Below are positions 47,601 to 52,265 of a DNA stretch of 64,000 nucleotides, piece by piece. How positions within the stretch are numbered: position 1 is the stretch's first letter; every line of letters begins with the position of its first letter. The notes beneath the pieces were generated by a model that was not told the origin of the DNA, did not search any database, and saw nothing but the letters and a program-made list of their open reading frames with translations. The position numbers and the translations under genes are program-made. The DNA is from Mytilisepta virgata (Eukaryota > Mollusca > Bivalvia > Mytilida > Mytilidae): NCBI GenBank assembly GCA_028015205.1, contig CM051511.1:6448001-6512000 (forward strand), written 5' to 3'.

Positions 47601-48151
47601 CATCATGGCTGACAGCAGGAACATAGTTTAACATACATGCCTATGGAAAAAAAACATATTTTGATCATCTCCTCTAAAACTATAATAGCAAATTGAATAA
47701 TACTGTACCGGAAAGATGTGTGGAAGGTCCTTTACAAAGTTGTCTCATTATGTTCAAATCTGAGAAAAACATGGCCGCCAGAGGGGAAATACTTTTAACT
47801 TTAGACCCTATGAGAAAAATATATTTTGATCATCTGCTCTGAAACTTTTGAAGCAAATTCAACCAAAGAATTAATGGAAGTTTGTAGAAGCATTTTGTCA
47901 GGTGAGCGATACAGGCTCAGCCCACTGAGCCTCTAGTTTGTATTTCTATAATAATTTCAATTTCACAAGCCAATATTCTTAAAAAATACAACTCACTTGA
48001 CACTCCATCCTTTGCATTTTTTCCAGTAGCAAAAAATATAGTAAATCCAACTAGAACAATAGTAACGCACAAAAGTAATAAAAACAATACACACAAAACT
48101 TTAACTGACTGTGATATGTTGGCACATTTCTTTTCTTCCATACTTTTCTAG
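14564..48151 (-). CDS. Neprilysin-like M13 zinc metallopeptidase, complete 21-exon coding sequence
   Basis: The gene encodes a type II membrane ectopeptidase of family M13 (neprilysin/ECE type), which cleaves small extracellular peptides. Twenty-one exons with GT..AG borders and matching phases join to 2220 nt (739 aa plus stop), the usual family length. Visible in order: a short cytosolic N-terminus, a membrane segment at about 13-38, the Cys-rich start of the ectodomain (CLTAAC 51-56, [14 protein letters not shown] 72-85), LGGWP 159-163, LLLPSRDYY 219-227, VNAYYSP 530-536, PAGILQ 544-549, the zinc site HEITH 572-576, GENIAD 634-639 (E635 is the third zinc ligand by homology), H701 in VHSP, and the end CSVW. 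HEITH and the C-terminus PEKKCSVW fit neprilysin better than ECE (HELTH). One oddity is Arg683 where relatives have Trp in the VWC motif. The 5' UTR continues upstream past an acceptor at 48152-48153. A possible poly(A) signal (AATAAA on -) lies near 14010. Introns are repeat-filled. The gene converges on the zinc-finger gene. Confidence 0.95.
15195..16225 (-). repeat. Pearl-like element in M13 intron 20
   Basis: It starts with the element end CATGTGAGC...GCCATCACTTGGCGTCCGTC and closes with TCCAGGTGAGCGCC. Between them lie diverged units with 'GGACCCTATGG..AAATTCA', 'CTGAAACTACTTAGCCAATT' and 'GGCCGCC.AAGCCGAACTTAG'. This layout (end, tandem core, CG-rich end) is that of bivalve pearl-type elements. 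Family naming is from memory and needs a library search. Confidence 0.6.
16779..16855 (-). CDS. M13 peptidase coding exon 20 (catalytic His, residues 682-707)
   Basis: It begins [12 protein letters not shown], where relatives have VWC: the Trp is Arg683 here. It ends with RVHSPSRFR. His701 matches the transition-state His and Arg707 the late conserved Arg of neprilysin. Phase 0 in, phase 2 out. Confidence 0.93.
17325..17545 (+). repeat. Dispersed repeat, copy A (M13 intron 19)
   Basis: It shares TATGTACCG, CAGTTCTAGCAAG, TTTATAGTATG, 'TACACCA.AG.GTC.GGATA' and TTATGTTATTTTTTGTCC in order with 28885-29100. The two copies lie in different introns of the same gene. Confidence 0.6.
17954..18052 (-). 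CDS. M13 peptidase coding exon 19 (residues 649-681)
   Basis: It encodes [20 protein letters not shown] and [10 protein letters not shown], the 'LPgl..t..QLFFi.fAQ' block. Phase 0 on both sides; GTAAGT donor. Confidence 0.93.
18238..18624. mobile_element. MITE with ~34 bp inverted repeats (M13 intron 18)
   Basis: The left end (GGATATTGTTACCGCCCC, then CTGTCTGTCCGTC) is the near-perfect complement of the right end (GACGGACGGACAGACAGACG, then GGGCGGTAACATTATCC). The 387 bp between hold no coding capacity. An internal segment with AAGTCACAAGCTTAAATT is partly duplicated. Confidence 0.65.
19125..19190 (-). CDS. M13 peptidase coding exon 18 (GENIAD, residues 627-648)
   Basis: It encodes [20 protein letters not shown]. 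Glu635 is the third zinc ligand and Asp639 the stabilising Asp by homology. Phase 0 on both sides. Confidence 0.95.
19825..20045 (+). repeat. Dispersed repeat, inverted partner of 13320-13535 (M13 intron 17)
   Basis: The match is described at 13320-13535. The pair lies in opposite orientation 6.3 kb apart, one copy inside the M13 gene and one beyond its 3' end. Confidence 0.7.
20623..20756 (-). CDS. M13 peptidase coding exon 17 (residues 582-626)
   Basis: It encodes [20 protein letters not shown] and, later, [18 protein letters not shown], the 'GR.fD.dG....WW' and 'C...QY' motifs. The donor GTTTGT is non-optimal but keeps phase 0 into exon 18. Confidence 0.92.
21506..21573 (-). CDS. M13 peptidase coding exon 16 (zinc site HEITH, residues 559-582)
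   Basis: It encodes [20 protein letters not shown] then DDR. His572 and His576 bind zinc and Glu573 is the catalytic base by homology. The Ile in HEITH is the neprilysin variant of the motif. Confidence 0.96.
22492..22960. repeat. Large near-perfect palindrome plus nested inverted repeats (M13 intron 15)
   Basis: Arms of about 63 bp (from GTTACACAGTGTGCAATTGT to CATATCGGGT and back) flank a 14 base loop containing GGCGAAGCC; they differ by one indel. Part of the right arm (from ATAAATTCCGTA to TTTATTGTTTTTTTTT) is then duplicated in tandem (about 22592-22680 and 22683-22772). Further inverted pairs follow: TTATTAAGTCAAT/ATTGACTTAATAA (22828-22875), and ATTTATCCTGATTT against AAATCAGGATAAAT (22635 and 22935). 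Confidence 0.8.
23098..23149 (-). CDS. M13 peptidase coding exon 15 (residues 542-559)
   Basis: It encodes [17 protein letters not shown], the PAGILQ strand of M13 enzymes. Phase 1 in, phase 2 out. Confidence 0.93.
23282..23350 (+). repeat. Truncated pearl-like element end (M13 intron 14)
   Basis: CCAGAGGCTCCTAGGATCC...CTCACCTGG resembles the CTAGAGGC...CGCTCACCTGG end seen at 39600, 42058 and 47939. What follows to about 23800 is diverged. Confidence 0.4.
23828..24769. repeat. 381 bp tandem array, three units, last one truncated (M13 intron 14)
   Basis: GGCTTCCTATTTCGGTATTT recurs at 23830, 24211 and 24592, an exact 381 bp period. Units one and two each hold the same 60-codon minus-strand open frame (23912-24094 and 24293-24475), beginning [20 protein letters not shown]. 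The third unit stops after GGTTGTTATTT at 24769. Two units of the same family lie inverted at 48190-48840. Confidence 0.85.
25166..25224 (-). CDS. M13 peptidase coding exon 14 (residues 522-542, NAYY motif)
   Basis: It encodes [20 protein letters not shown]. Asn531-Ala532 correspond to the substrate backbone-binding Asn-Ala of neprilysin. Acceptor TTTTGTAG, donor GTAGGT; phase 2 in, phase 1 out. Confidence 0.93.
26045..27560 (+). repeat. Pearl-like repeat in M13 intron 13, interrupted by a SINE
   Basis: It is made of diverged core units with 'CCCATAGGGTCCAATGTTA', 'GGCAGCCATG' and 'GAAGAAGATC'. It ends with the characteristic CGCCAGGTGAGCTAAAATGG at about 27546-27565. A SINE (27189-27540) split it just before that end. 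The 98-codon frame at 26048 is part of the repeat and is not taken as a gene. Confidence 0.5.
27189..27540 (+). mobile_element. tRNA-headed SINE, copy 2, full length, with 12 bp target duplication
   Basis: 352 bp. Head ACCGCCTCGGTGGTCTCGTG...GGTTCGATCCCCGG has A and B boxes. The tail is GGTTGCCACTGGACGTTAAA followed by CAATAATTCATCCAT. CCCTTTCGCCAG flanks it on both sides (27177-27188 and 27541-27552). This is the least damaged of the three copies and lies antisense in M13 intron 13. Confidence 0.93.
27645..27748 (-). CDS. M13 peptidase coding exon 13 (residues 488-522)
   Basis: It encodes [19 protein letters not shown] and the segment leading to the conserved Trp before the substrate-binding Asn-Ala. 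Enters phase 0 and leaves phase 2. Confidence 0.9.
28268..28345 (-). CDS. M13 peptidase coding exon 12 (residues 462-487)
   Basis: It encodes [20 protein letters not shown] and NRRYGN, the conserved 'I...IGYP' region (here IGYD). Phase 0 on both sides; the donor GTAAAT is weak. Confidence 0.9.
28436..28460 (+). repeat. Poly-G run (M13 intron 11/12 region)
   Basis: An uninterrupted run of more than 20 G at about 28436-28459. Simple sequence; capable of G-quadruplex formation in principle. Confidence 0.7.
28885..29100 (+). repeat. Dispersed repeat, copy B (M13 intron 11)
   Basis: Partner of 17325-17545; it ends with TTATGTTATTTTTTGTCCTG. It stops about 90 bp from M13 exon 11. Confidence 0.6.
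29190..29288 (-). CDS. M13 peptidase coding exon 11 (residues 429-461)
   Basis: It encodes [20 protein letters not shown] then [10 protein letters not shown]. This is the 'l.WMDe.T...A..K' motif. Phase 0 on both sides. Confidence 0.92.
30690..30818 (-). CDS. M13 peptidase coding exon 10 (residues 386-428)
   Basis: It encodes [20 protein letters not shown] and RLFVADNF, the conserved 'R...C......lG.lyv...F' block. Phase 0 on both sides. Confidence 0.92.
30870..31150 (+). repeat. Dispersed repeat, copy A (M13 intron 9)
   Basis: Shares CACGAGTTG.A.ATTTTTGG, 'ATACAA.GGA.ACTG' and ACTACGC..CGTCG, CACTTCC.A.GTGAAAT with 38005-38260. The rest of introns 5-9 shows no recognised element. Confidence 0.55.
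31336..31429 (-). CDS. M13 peptidase coding exon 9 (residues 354-385)
   Basis: It encodes [19 protein letters not shown], matching the 'r.laNy..wR' helix conserved in M13 proteins. Enters phase 2 and leaves phase 0. Confidence 0.9.
32134..32279 (-). CDS. M13 peptidase coding exon 8 (residues 306-354)
   Basis: It encodes [13 protein letters not shown] and [15 protein letters not shown], the 'V.d..Y' segment of the M13 N-domain. NYTS is a possible glycosylation site. Enters phase 0 and leaves phase 2. Confidence 0.9.
32688..32783 (-). CDS. M13 peptidase coding exon 7 (residues 274-305)
   Basis: 32 codons, charged helical segment beginning [18 protein letters not shown]. Phase 0 on both sides; TTTTTCTAG acceptor, GTACGT donor. 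Confidence 0.9.
33476..33655 (-). CDS. M13 peptidase coding exon 6 (residues 214-273)
   Basis: Exactly 60 codons. It encodes [19 protein letters not shown], the conserved Leu-Pro-Ser-Arg-x-Tyr-Tyr motif, and then a long helix. Phase 0 on both sides. Confidence 0.95.
34510..34724 (-). CDS. M13 peptidase coding exon 5 (residues 142-213)
   Basis: It encodes [20 protein letters not shown] followed by WP, the LGGWP signature, and ends before the IDQ strand. The acceptor is TCTTTTTAG and the donor GTAAGT. It enters in phase 1 and leaves in phase 0. KNST at residues 166-169 is a possible N-glycosylation site. Confidence 0.95.
35009..36558. mobile_element. Tandem-repeat element with 16 bp inverted ends (M13 intron 4)
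   Basis: AAGTCTCCCAAACGAA at 35009-35024 is the perfect complement of TTCGTTTGGGAGACTT in the right-end units. The body holds repeated GGCGGGAAAATGGCGGCCAT, AACATTTGCGTTATCGCCAT and CTCGGGATATCATGTTTAC blocks, then a duplicated CGACCATCTTGAAAATGGCG block. The right end is three 52 bp units (36427, 36479, 36531), each with a palindrome AGTCTCC.AAAC / GTTTGGGAGACT. No transposase is visible. Confidence 0.7.
36990..37905 (+). repeat. Pearl-like core units (M13 intron 4)
   Basis: About five units with 'GTTTTGTTCCAATTG.CTATG', 'GTGGTTTCAGACAGGAAGAT' and 'GGCCATCTTGGATGGCCGGA'. An inverted pair AGGCTCTTAAGAGCCT lies at about 37400. The element ends are degraded. Confidence 0.6.
38005..38260 (+). 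repeat. Dispersed repeat, copy B (M13 intron 4)
   Basis: Partner of 30870-31150, see there. Confidence 0.55.
38700..39160 (+). repeat. Diverged pearl-like core units (M13 intron 4)
   Basis: Three weak units with 'GACACAATTTTGAAAGAGGACC', 'CAAAGT..GGTATCAA.TGC' and 'TTTCGGAGGAGAAGA'. No ends recognised. Confidence 0.45.
39315..39398 (-). CDS. M13 peptidase coding exon 4 (residues 114-142)
   Basis: It encodes the helix ending [12 protein letters not shown], with the conserved Tyr-x-Ser-Cys motif of M13 proteins. The donor GTAGGT is chosen over a GTAAAG four bases later because only it keeps the frame into exon 5. Confidence 0.9.
39600..41025 (+). repeat. Pearl-like element, nearly complete (M13 intron 3)
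   Basis: Left end CTAGAGGCTTCC...GTATCGCTCACCTGG. The core first has ~170 bp units, then about seven shorter units with AATTGCCCATGACGGCC, 'CGATCGGGATGAAATGAGGA' and 'CTTCCTGTCAAGTTTCGTTC'. The right end has GACGACGACGGACGCCAAG, TGATGGCAAAAGCTCACATG and GCCGGGTGAGCTAAAA. The 188-codon minus-strand open frame inside (39887-40453) is a repeat by-product. Confidence 0.7.
41604..41765 (-). CDS. M13 peptidase coding exon 3 (residues 60-114)
   Basis: It encodes the start of the Peptidase_M13_N domain: [20 protein letters not shown], then [16 protein letters not shown] and [10 protein letters not shown]. This closely follows the neprilysin order of motifs. Borders are CAG acceptor and GTATAA donor, phase 1 on both sides. 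Confidence 0.95.
42058..43016 (+). repeat. Pearl-like element (M13 intron 2)
   Basis: Left end CTAGAGGCCTGTATCGCTTACCTGG, five core units of about 180 bp (CCCCATAGGGTCCTATGTTA, TTCGGCT.TGGTGGCCATCTT, 'GTTTTGTTCCAATTGGCC') and right end GACGACAACGACTGTCGATG, then GCGCCAAGTGATGGCAAT. Confidence 0.7.
43170..43990 (+). repeat. Pearl-like core array without ends (M13 intron 2)
   Basis: Five units of about 160-180 bp with GGACCATTGTTG..AAGTCTG, TTCAGACAAGAAGATTTTT, TATGTTAAACTAAGTTCGG and GTGGCGGCCATCTTGGTTGA. It lies 150 bp after the element at 42058. Confidence 0.65.
44709..45107. mobile_element. MITE with TTAA-bounded 19 bp inverted ends (M13 intron 2)
   Basis: TTAAGGATGATCGCTGGTC at 44709-44727 is the complement of GACCAGCGACCATCCTTAA at 45089-45107 with one mismatch. 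399 bp, no coding capacity. TTAA at both borders could be a piggyBac-type target, but TTA plus AGG ends are also possible. Confidence 0.6.
45166..45198 (-). CDS. M13 peptidase coding exon 2 (residues 49-60)
   Basis: This 33 bp micro-exon encodes [11 protein letters not shown], the first conserved Cys pair of the M13 ectodomain. It has a TTTTTTTCAG acceptor and a GTATGT donor, phase 1 on both sides. Confidence 0.9.
45431..47939 (-). repeat. Pearl-like element with a 166 bp tandem array of ~12 near-identical units (M13 intron 1)
   Basis: The left end is TTTAGCTCACCTGGCCAAAG with CCATCACTTGGCGTCCGTCG. The right end is GTCAGGTGAGCGATACAGGC...GAGCCTCTAGTTTG. In between, AAAACATGGCT recurs with CATGG at 45615, 45781, 45947, 46113, 46279, 46445, 46609, 46775, 46941, 47107, 47273 and 47439. 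The period is 166 bp (one of 164). Two diverged units follow near 47602 and 47769. The element stops about 58 bp from the exon 1 splice donor. Confidence 0.85.
47997..48151 (-). CDS. M13 peptidase coding exon 1 (residues 1-49, membrane anchor)
   Basis: The ATG is at 48141-48139. It begins a short polar N-terminus followed by a hydrophobic stretch from about Val13 to Ala38, the signal anchor of a type II membrane protein. The donor GTGAGT follows 47997, phase 1. Ten 5' UTR bases precede the ATG, and a TTTTTTCAG acceptor lies before them, so at least one non-coding exon lies upstream. Confidence 0.9.
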
Positions 48152-48189
48152 CTGAAAAAAACAATATTACAATATGTTGACATTTTTCA

Positions 48190-48840
48190 TATTGAAAATA
48201 ACAATCCAAAAACACTAATATTAGATATAGTAAATTTATACTATGCTGTATACGACGCATTTCAAGGAGTTACCTCTCATCAGCAGCATTAAAACCGAAA
48301 CATTTGGAAGACCAAAAACCAAACTTCTATTAAACAAGAAGTACTCAACCAAAAATACCGAAATAGGAAGCCAAATTTCAGCTAAGGAGATCTACCATGT
48401 GCAATACAAGGCATGAACCCTTAGTATTTCTATTATTTTTGAATTTTGCTAAATACTGGTAATTTCTGTAACAAATCAATGAATAATCATGTCAGACAAG
48501 TCTGAAGACTGGGTTGGCGAATATCCTCGGGGACCTAGGGTCCACCAGCAGAGGCATCATCCCAGGAGTTTCAAAACAACAATCCAAGGATACTAATATT
48601 AAATATAGTAAATTTATACTATGATGTATACGACGCATTTCAAGGAGTTACCTCTCATCAGCAGCATTAAAACCGAAACATTTGGAAGACCAAAAACCAA
48701 ACTTATATTAAACAAGAAGTACTCAACCAAAAATACCGAAATAGGAAGCCAAATTTCAGCTAAGGAGATCTACCATGTGCAATACAAGGCATGAACCCTT
48801 AGTATTTCTATTATTTTTGAATTTTGCTAAATGAACTATT
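48190..48840. repeat. Inverted relative of the 381 bp array, about two units, just upstream of M13 exon 1
   Basis: The complement of this stretch matches the units at 23828-24769. GGAAGCC recurs at 48367 and 48745 (378 bp). The plus-strand frame from 48490 starts [19 protein letters not shown], then shifts because one base is missing after CACCA. The array ends at AAATAACAATCC (48190s), the same base at which the other array ends. Confidence 0.8.
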
Positions 48841-48994
48841 GGTACATTGTACAATTTGTATTAACATAGATGCGAAAGAACAGACCTACATGTATATTTG
48901 AACACCGAAACTCCGACAAGAATTCCGTTTAATAAATTTACAATTGGTGTCCCTCCATCCTCAAGAGAAAATTAATTTTTTGCTTCATCACACA

Positions 48995-49330
48995 AAACGC
49001 CTCTGTGGTCTCGTGGTTGCGTGCTCGTTTCCAGTGCGGAAGATGGCGGGATCGATTAACGCCAGCTAAACCGAAAGAATTTTAAGTTGATATTTCTGCT
49101 TCTCCACCAACCACTTGTCATGAGCAAAGTCTGGTCAGCTCGGAGTCAGAATGATGTGTCCGGGAGGAGATACATATCTTTCTGTCGCCTGTTATTTCGT
49201 GAGCTACCACGTTAAAAATCCGACTGAGCGTGTCGGTCTAGTACAAAGCAGGGTTCATATTCATATCACATTAGCATGTTCTTTTCCTGAATGCATATAA
49301 TAATTGCAACTTGATGTTTAACAATAATTC
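48995..49330 (+). mobile_element. tRNA-headed SINE, copy 3, old and diverged
   Basis: Same family as the copies at 4070 and 27189: CGCCTCTGTGGTCTCGTGGT, a broken B box (GGGATCGATTAACGCC), GCTCGGAGTCAGAATGATGT, TCGGTCTAGTACAAAGCAGG and GATGTTTAACAATAATTCA. No target duplication is evident. Confidence 0.8.
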
Positions 49331-49335
49331 AACAA

Positions 49336-49462
49336 TTCTATAAGAATTTCAATTTCACAAGCCAATATACTTCAAAATACAACTCTCTTGACACTCCATC
49401 CTTTGCATTGTTTCCAGAAGAAAAAAATATAATAAATCCAATTAGAACAATAGTAACGCACA
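49336..49462 (-). pseudogene. Diverged duplicate of M13 exon 1 (membrane-anchor exon) with its donor destroyed
   Basis: The segment matches 47944-48070 over about 127 bp, including TTTCACAAGCCAATAT, TTGACACTCCATCCTTTGCA and AGAACAATAGTAACGCAC. The minus-strand frame is intact and reads VTIVLIGFIIFFSSGNNAK, against [19 protein letters not shown] in exon 1. The donor GTGAGT became GAGAGT and the frame runs on. The ATG side of the exon is missing. It could be a partial tandem duplication of this exon or the remnant of a neighbouring neprilysin-like paralogue. Confidence 0.8.
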
Positions 49463-49479
49463 CTGTCCAACACAGATAT

Positions 49480-49790
49480 AGTTTGTTTTACTCTGCTTGT
49501 CTAGATGGCGAAAATCGACCAAGAGGAACACAGGTGATCACGAGCATCTTAGATGACTGAGAGTAATTGCCAAGCAAAAACATTAAAGAGGACAAATATA
49601 ACCTAGGAGCAAACCAAAAACGCACTCCATTAGACAGACAAACTCGGGAAGACAAATGAACAACCATTAGCACAACACATAGACACTGAAAACTTAAAAA
49701 TAATGAACAACACGAACTCCTATAAAAACCAGAAGTGAACGCTGGTGCTCCGGAAGGGTGAGCAGTTCCTGCTCCGTAGTAACATAGTTA
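49480..49790 (-). repeat. Dispersed repeat related to 7350-7540
   Basis: Complement of the 7350-7540 repeat: GACAAACTCGGGAAGACAAA, AACAACACGAACTCCTATAA and CTCCGGAAGGGTGAGCAGTT. A further partial copy lies near 62440-62545. Confidence 0.7.
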
Positions 49791-52265
49791 AAGGGTGTGA
49801 GAAAAGTACAAATCGTAGTAAAACATGGCTACGTCTGACAAAACTTTAAAGTTTACATCAACCAATTTTAAAATTCCGTCCATCTTAATTAATTGCATCA
49901 AAACGTTGTAAACTATATCAGTAAATGTGTCATATAAAAAATGAATGCCCTAAATTATTAACTAGGCTGAGCTATTATCTGAAATATGAATATACATTTA
50001 GCTATCATGTATCATTCAACACAAATCTATTGCACTACTTTCTTCTAGATATATACATAATTTCTTATTTGAAGCCACTCATTTCTGAATACAAATTTTG
50101 AAGGTAATAAATTCTCTATTATCTTTTCTCTGATCTATTTTTTTTTATAATCGCCATAAACCTAAAGGGTTCAGAAGTCAATGTTTATTGTCCATAATTC
50201 ACAGTAAGTAACTACTTATGTTCGCTACTATATGCAATAAATAACTTATAGGTGTAATTATTTCTATTTTAAATAAAAAATAACTTAAAAACATTTCAAT
50301 TTTCACTTCACTTATCGCAAAATAGATAACTTTCATTGAGAAAAGAATTTTATTGGCAAAATATTTTATCATAGAAATTCCAAGGCAAAGAATCTTATGA
50401 TAATTCAATAACACCATATTTTTAACCATTAGTATTTTTAATACTGACAAAAAATTAATAATAAAATAAAATAAAAACCGGAAGATTTATAGTATCTTAT
50501 ATACATTTAAAAATTAGGAAAATCTTAAAAGAGTTTGATAAATTCCAGTAGAATGTAAACATGGTAAAAGGACAAAAGGACTATGCGTTGTAACTGATAA
50601 CAGTTTTTATCTGTATAGGGAATAACTGTAGTGAAATGAAGAATATATTAATTATATAAACGACGAAAAGATAAATCTCAGTAGTTTCATAGATTCTTTT
50701 CAATAAATGTTAACTTGGAATTACATGTTATTATCCAGTATCATTATTATTTATCATTAGTAATTATTCAACATCTACATACACTTTTCCCGTTCATATT
50801 GTATCAAATTCATGGCGATTGCGTATTTCTAAAACAACGAAAAACCGAAAAGTCGATATCTCCTAGCCTTCCACATTTATGCGTTTTAGCGTGTCACGTT
50901 TTTGTTTTCCTAATTCTTTTTAAATGCCGTTTTTGACGAATATTTTAAGATATGGTCGACAAAATTGTAATGCTTTTTTTTTTCGACGAAATGCATAATT
51001 TTTCTTACGTAATAAAACTACACATTAATAAACATTTTTTGAAGAAAAAGAAAATAGATAAATACATATAAGTGTATAACAGCAGTTTATCAATATTGAA
51101 TTACCCTCTCCTGCAGCTTCGCGTTGTCATGGTAGTAGATAAAGTATGTGATTTTTAAAAACCCAAAATATTACTGAAAAGGCAATACAAAACTAATTTT
51201 TAAAATATAAATTAATTATTTAATAAAACTTACCAGTAAAAACTATGAAGTTCGCAGCTGACACCTTACTGATTACGTTTTTCTTCAATTTTTTAACTAT
51301 ATTTACGAATCATGATAGTAAGCTCTCTTATCCTTTGCTTATCTTGTGATACTTGATGTTACAAATTATAAATACATCAATTATATCTTTGTATTTCACA
51401 TACGTATCTAATTATATAGGTAATGAGCGATATCCTCGTCATCTACTACTGAATAATGGTGCTAATTAGATGATTTATTAATTAATAAATTAGTTGTTTT
51501 GTTTTGTTATTTGTGTGGGAATGCATATTAAGTGGAAACTGTAAACATATTCCACTAAGTATGCTAAGTGAACAATAAATCATATTCTAATTGGATTTCA
51601 TGCAAAAAGCTGACATTATTTAATTAGATTTAATATATCATAATCCTGGTCTTAGCACAATTTCAGGACACATGCAAAGAAATAGATAGTCCGCACAGAG
51701 ACGCAATTAGTGGATCCAATATTCTCTTTTTCCACAATAAAACGTTATTTCAGGGTCCAATAATGAGCCACTTTCTGTGACGTAATTAGAATGTAACTAT
51801 CATCATTAGATGAAAAACGGAAGTAGGATTAACATATTATAAGACACGAATACAACACATAGACCATTGCATAAACTGTTTTCAATAGTAACACACTTTT
51901 GATCTTAAATTTTCCTTTTTTATTCTTATTTTATCCAGACTGCAACGCAATATATAATGTTTTTATCTTCCTATTCTGCATTTTTCTAAAATCTCAGAAA
52001 TCGTAAAAATCAAGAAAGTCAAGATTGGAAAGATAGAAATTACCGTCTAAGATCAAATGTAATACTATGTTATTAGTGTTTTACCCGAGTCTACCCCCGT
52101 TTTTTTTGGTGGGGTCCATGTCCATGTTGTTCATAAGTTTTTAGTTTTAATTGTAGTGCATGCATTGTTTTGGTCTTGTCTTCGTTGGTCTCCGGAGTTT
52201 GTCAGTTGTTTTGATTTTTCCCTCCTTCGAATATCCCCTTGGTGTTTCTTGACTTTACCTAGTAT
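49791..52265. other. AT-rich region without a supported gene
   Basis: No domain-bearing frame. The region is presumed to contain the M13 promoter or leader intron. The repeat fragment at 52080-52210 (GTCCATGTTGTTCATAAGTT, GGTCTCCGGAGTTTGTCAG) is a diverged relative of the 7350-7540 family. Confidence 0.5.
51234..51290 (-). CDS. Candidate 5' non-coding exon of the M13 gene (weak)
   Basis: M13 exon 1 starts with an acceptor, so a leader exon must exist upstream. A strong donor (TTTACTG|GTAAGT) reads leftward at 51234. A TATA-like TAAATATAG lies about 60-80 bases upstream of it on the - strand (near 51300). No protein is implied. Other donors in 48900-64000 are possible, so this is only a candidate; the far boundary is a guess. 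Confidence 0.2.

Noticed and set aside
47917..48141. 74-codon frame as a small membrane protein
   Set aside because: Its first 48 codons are M13 exon 1; the rest reads past the GTGAGT donor into intron and repeat.
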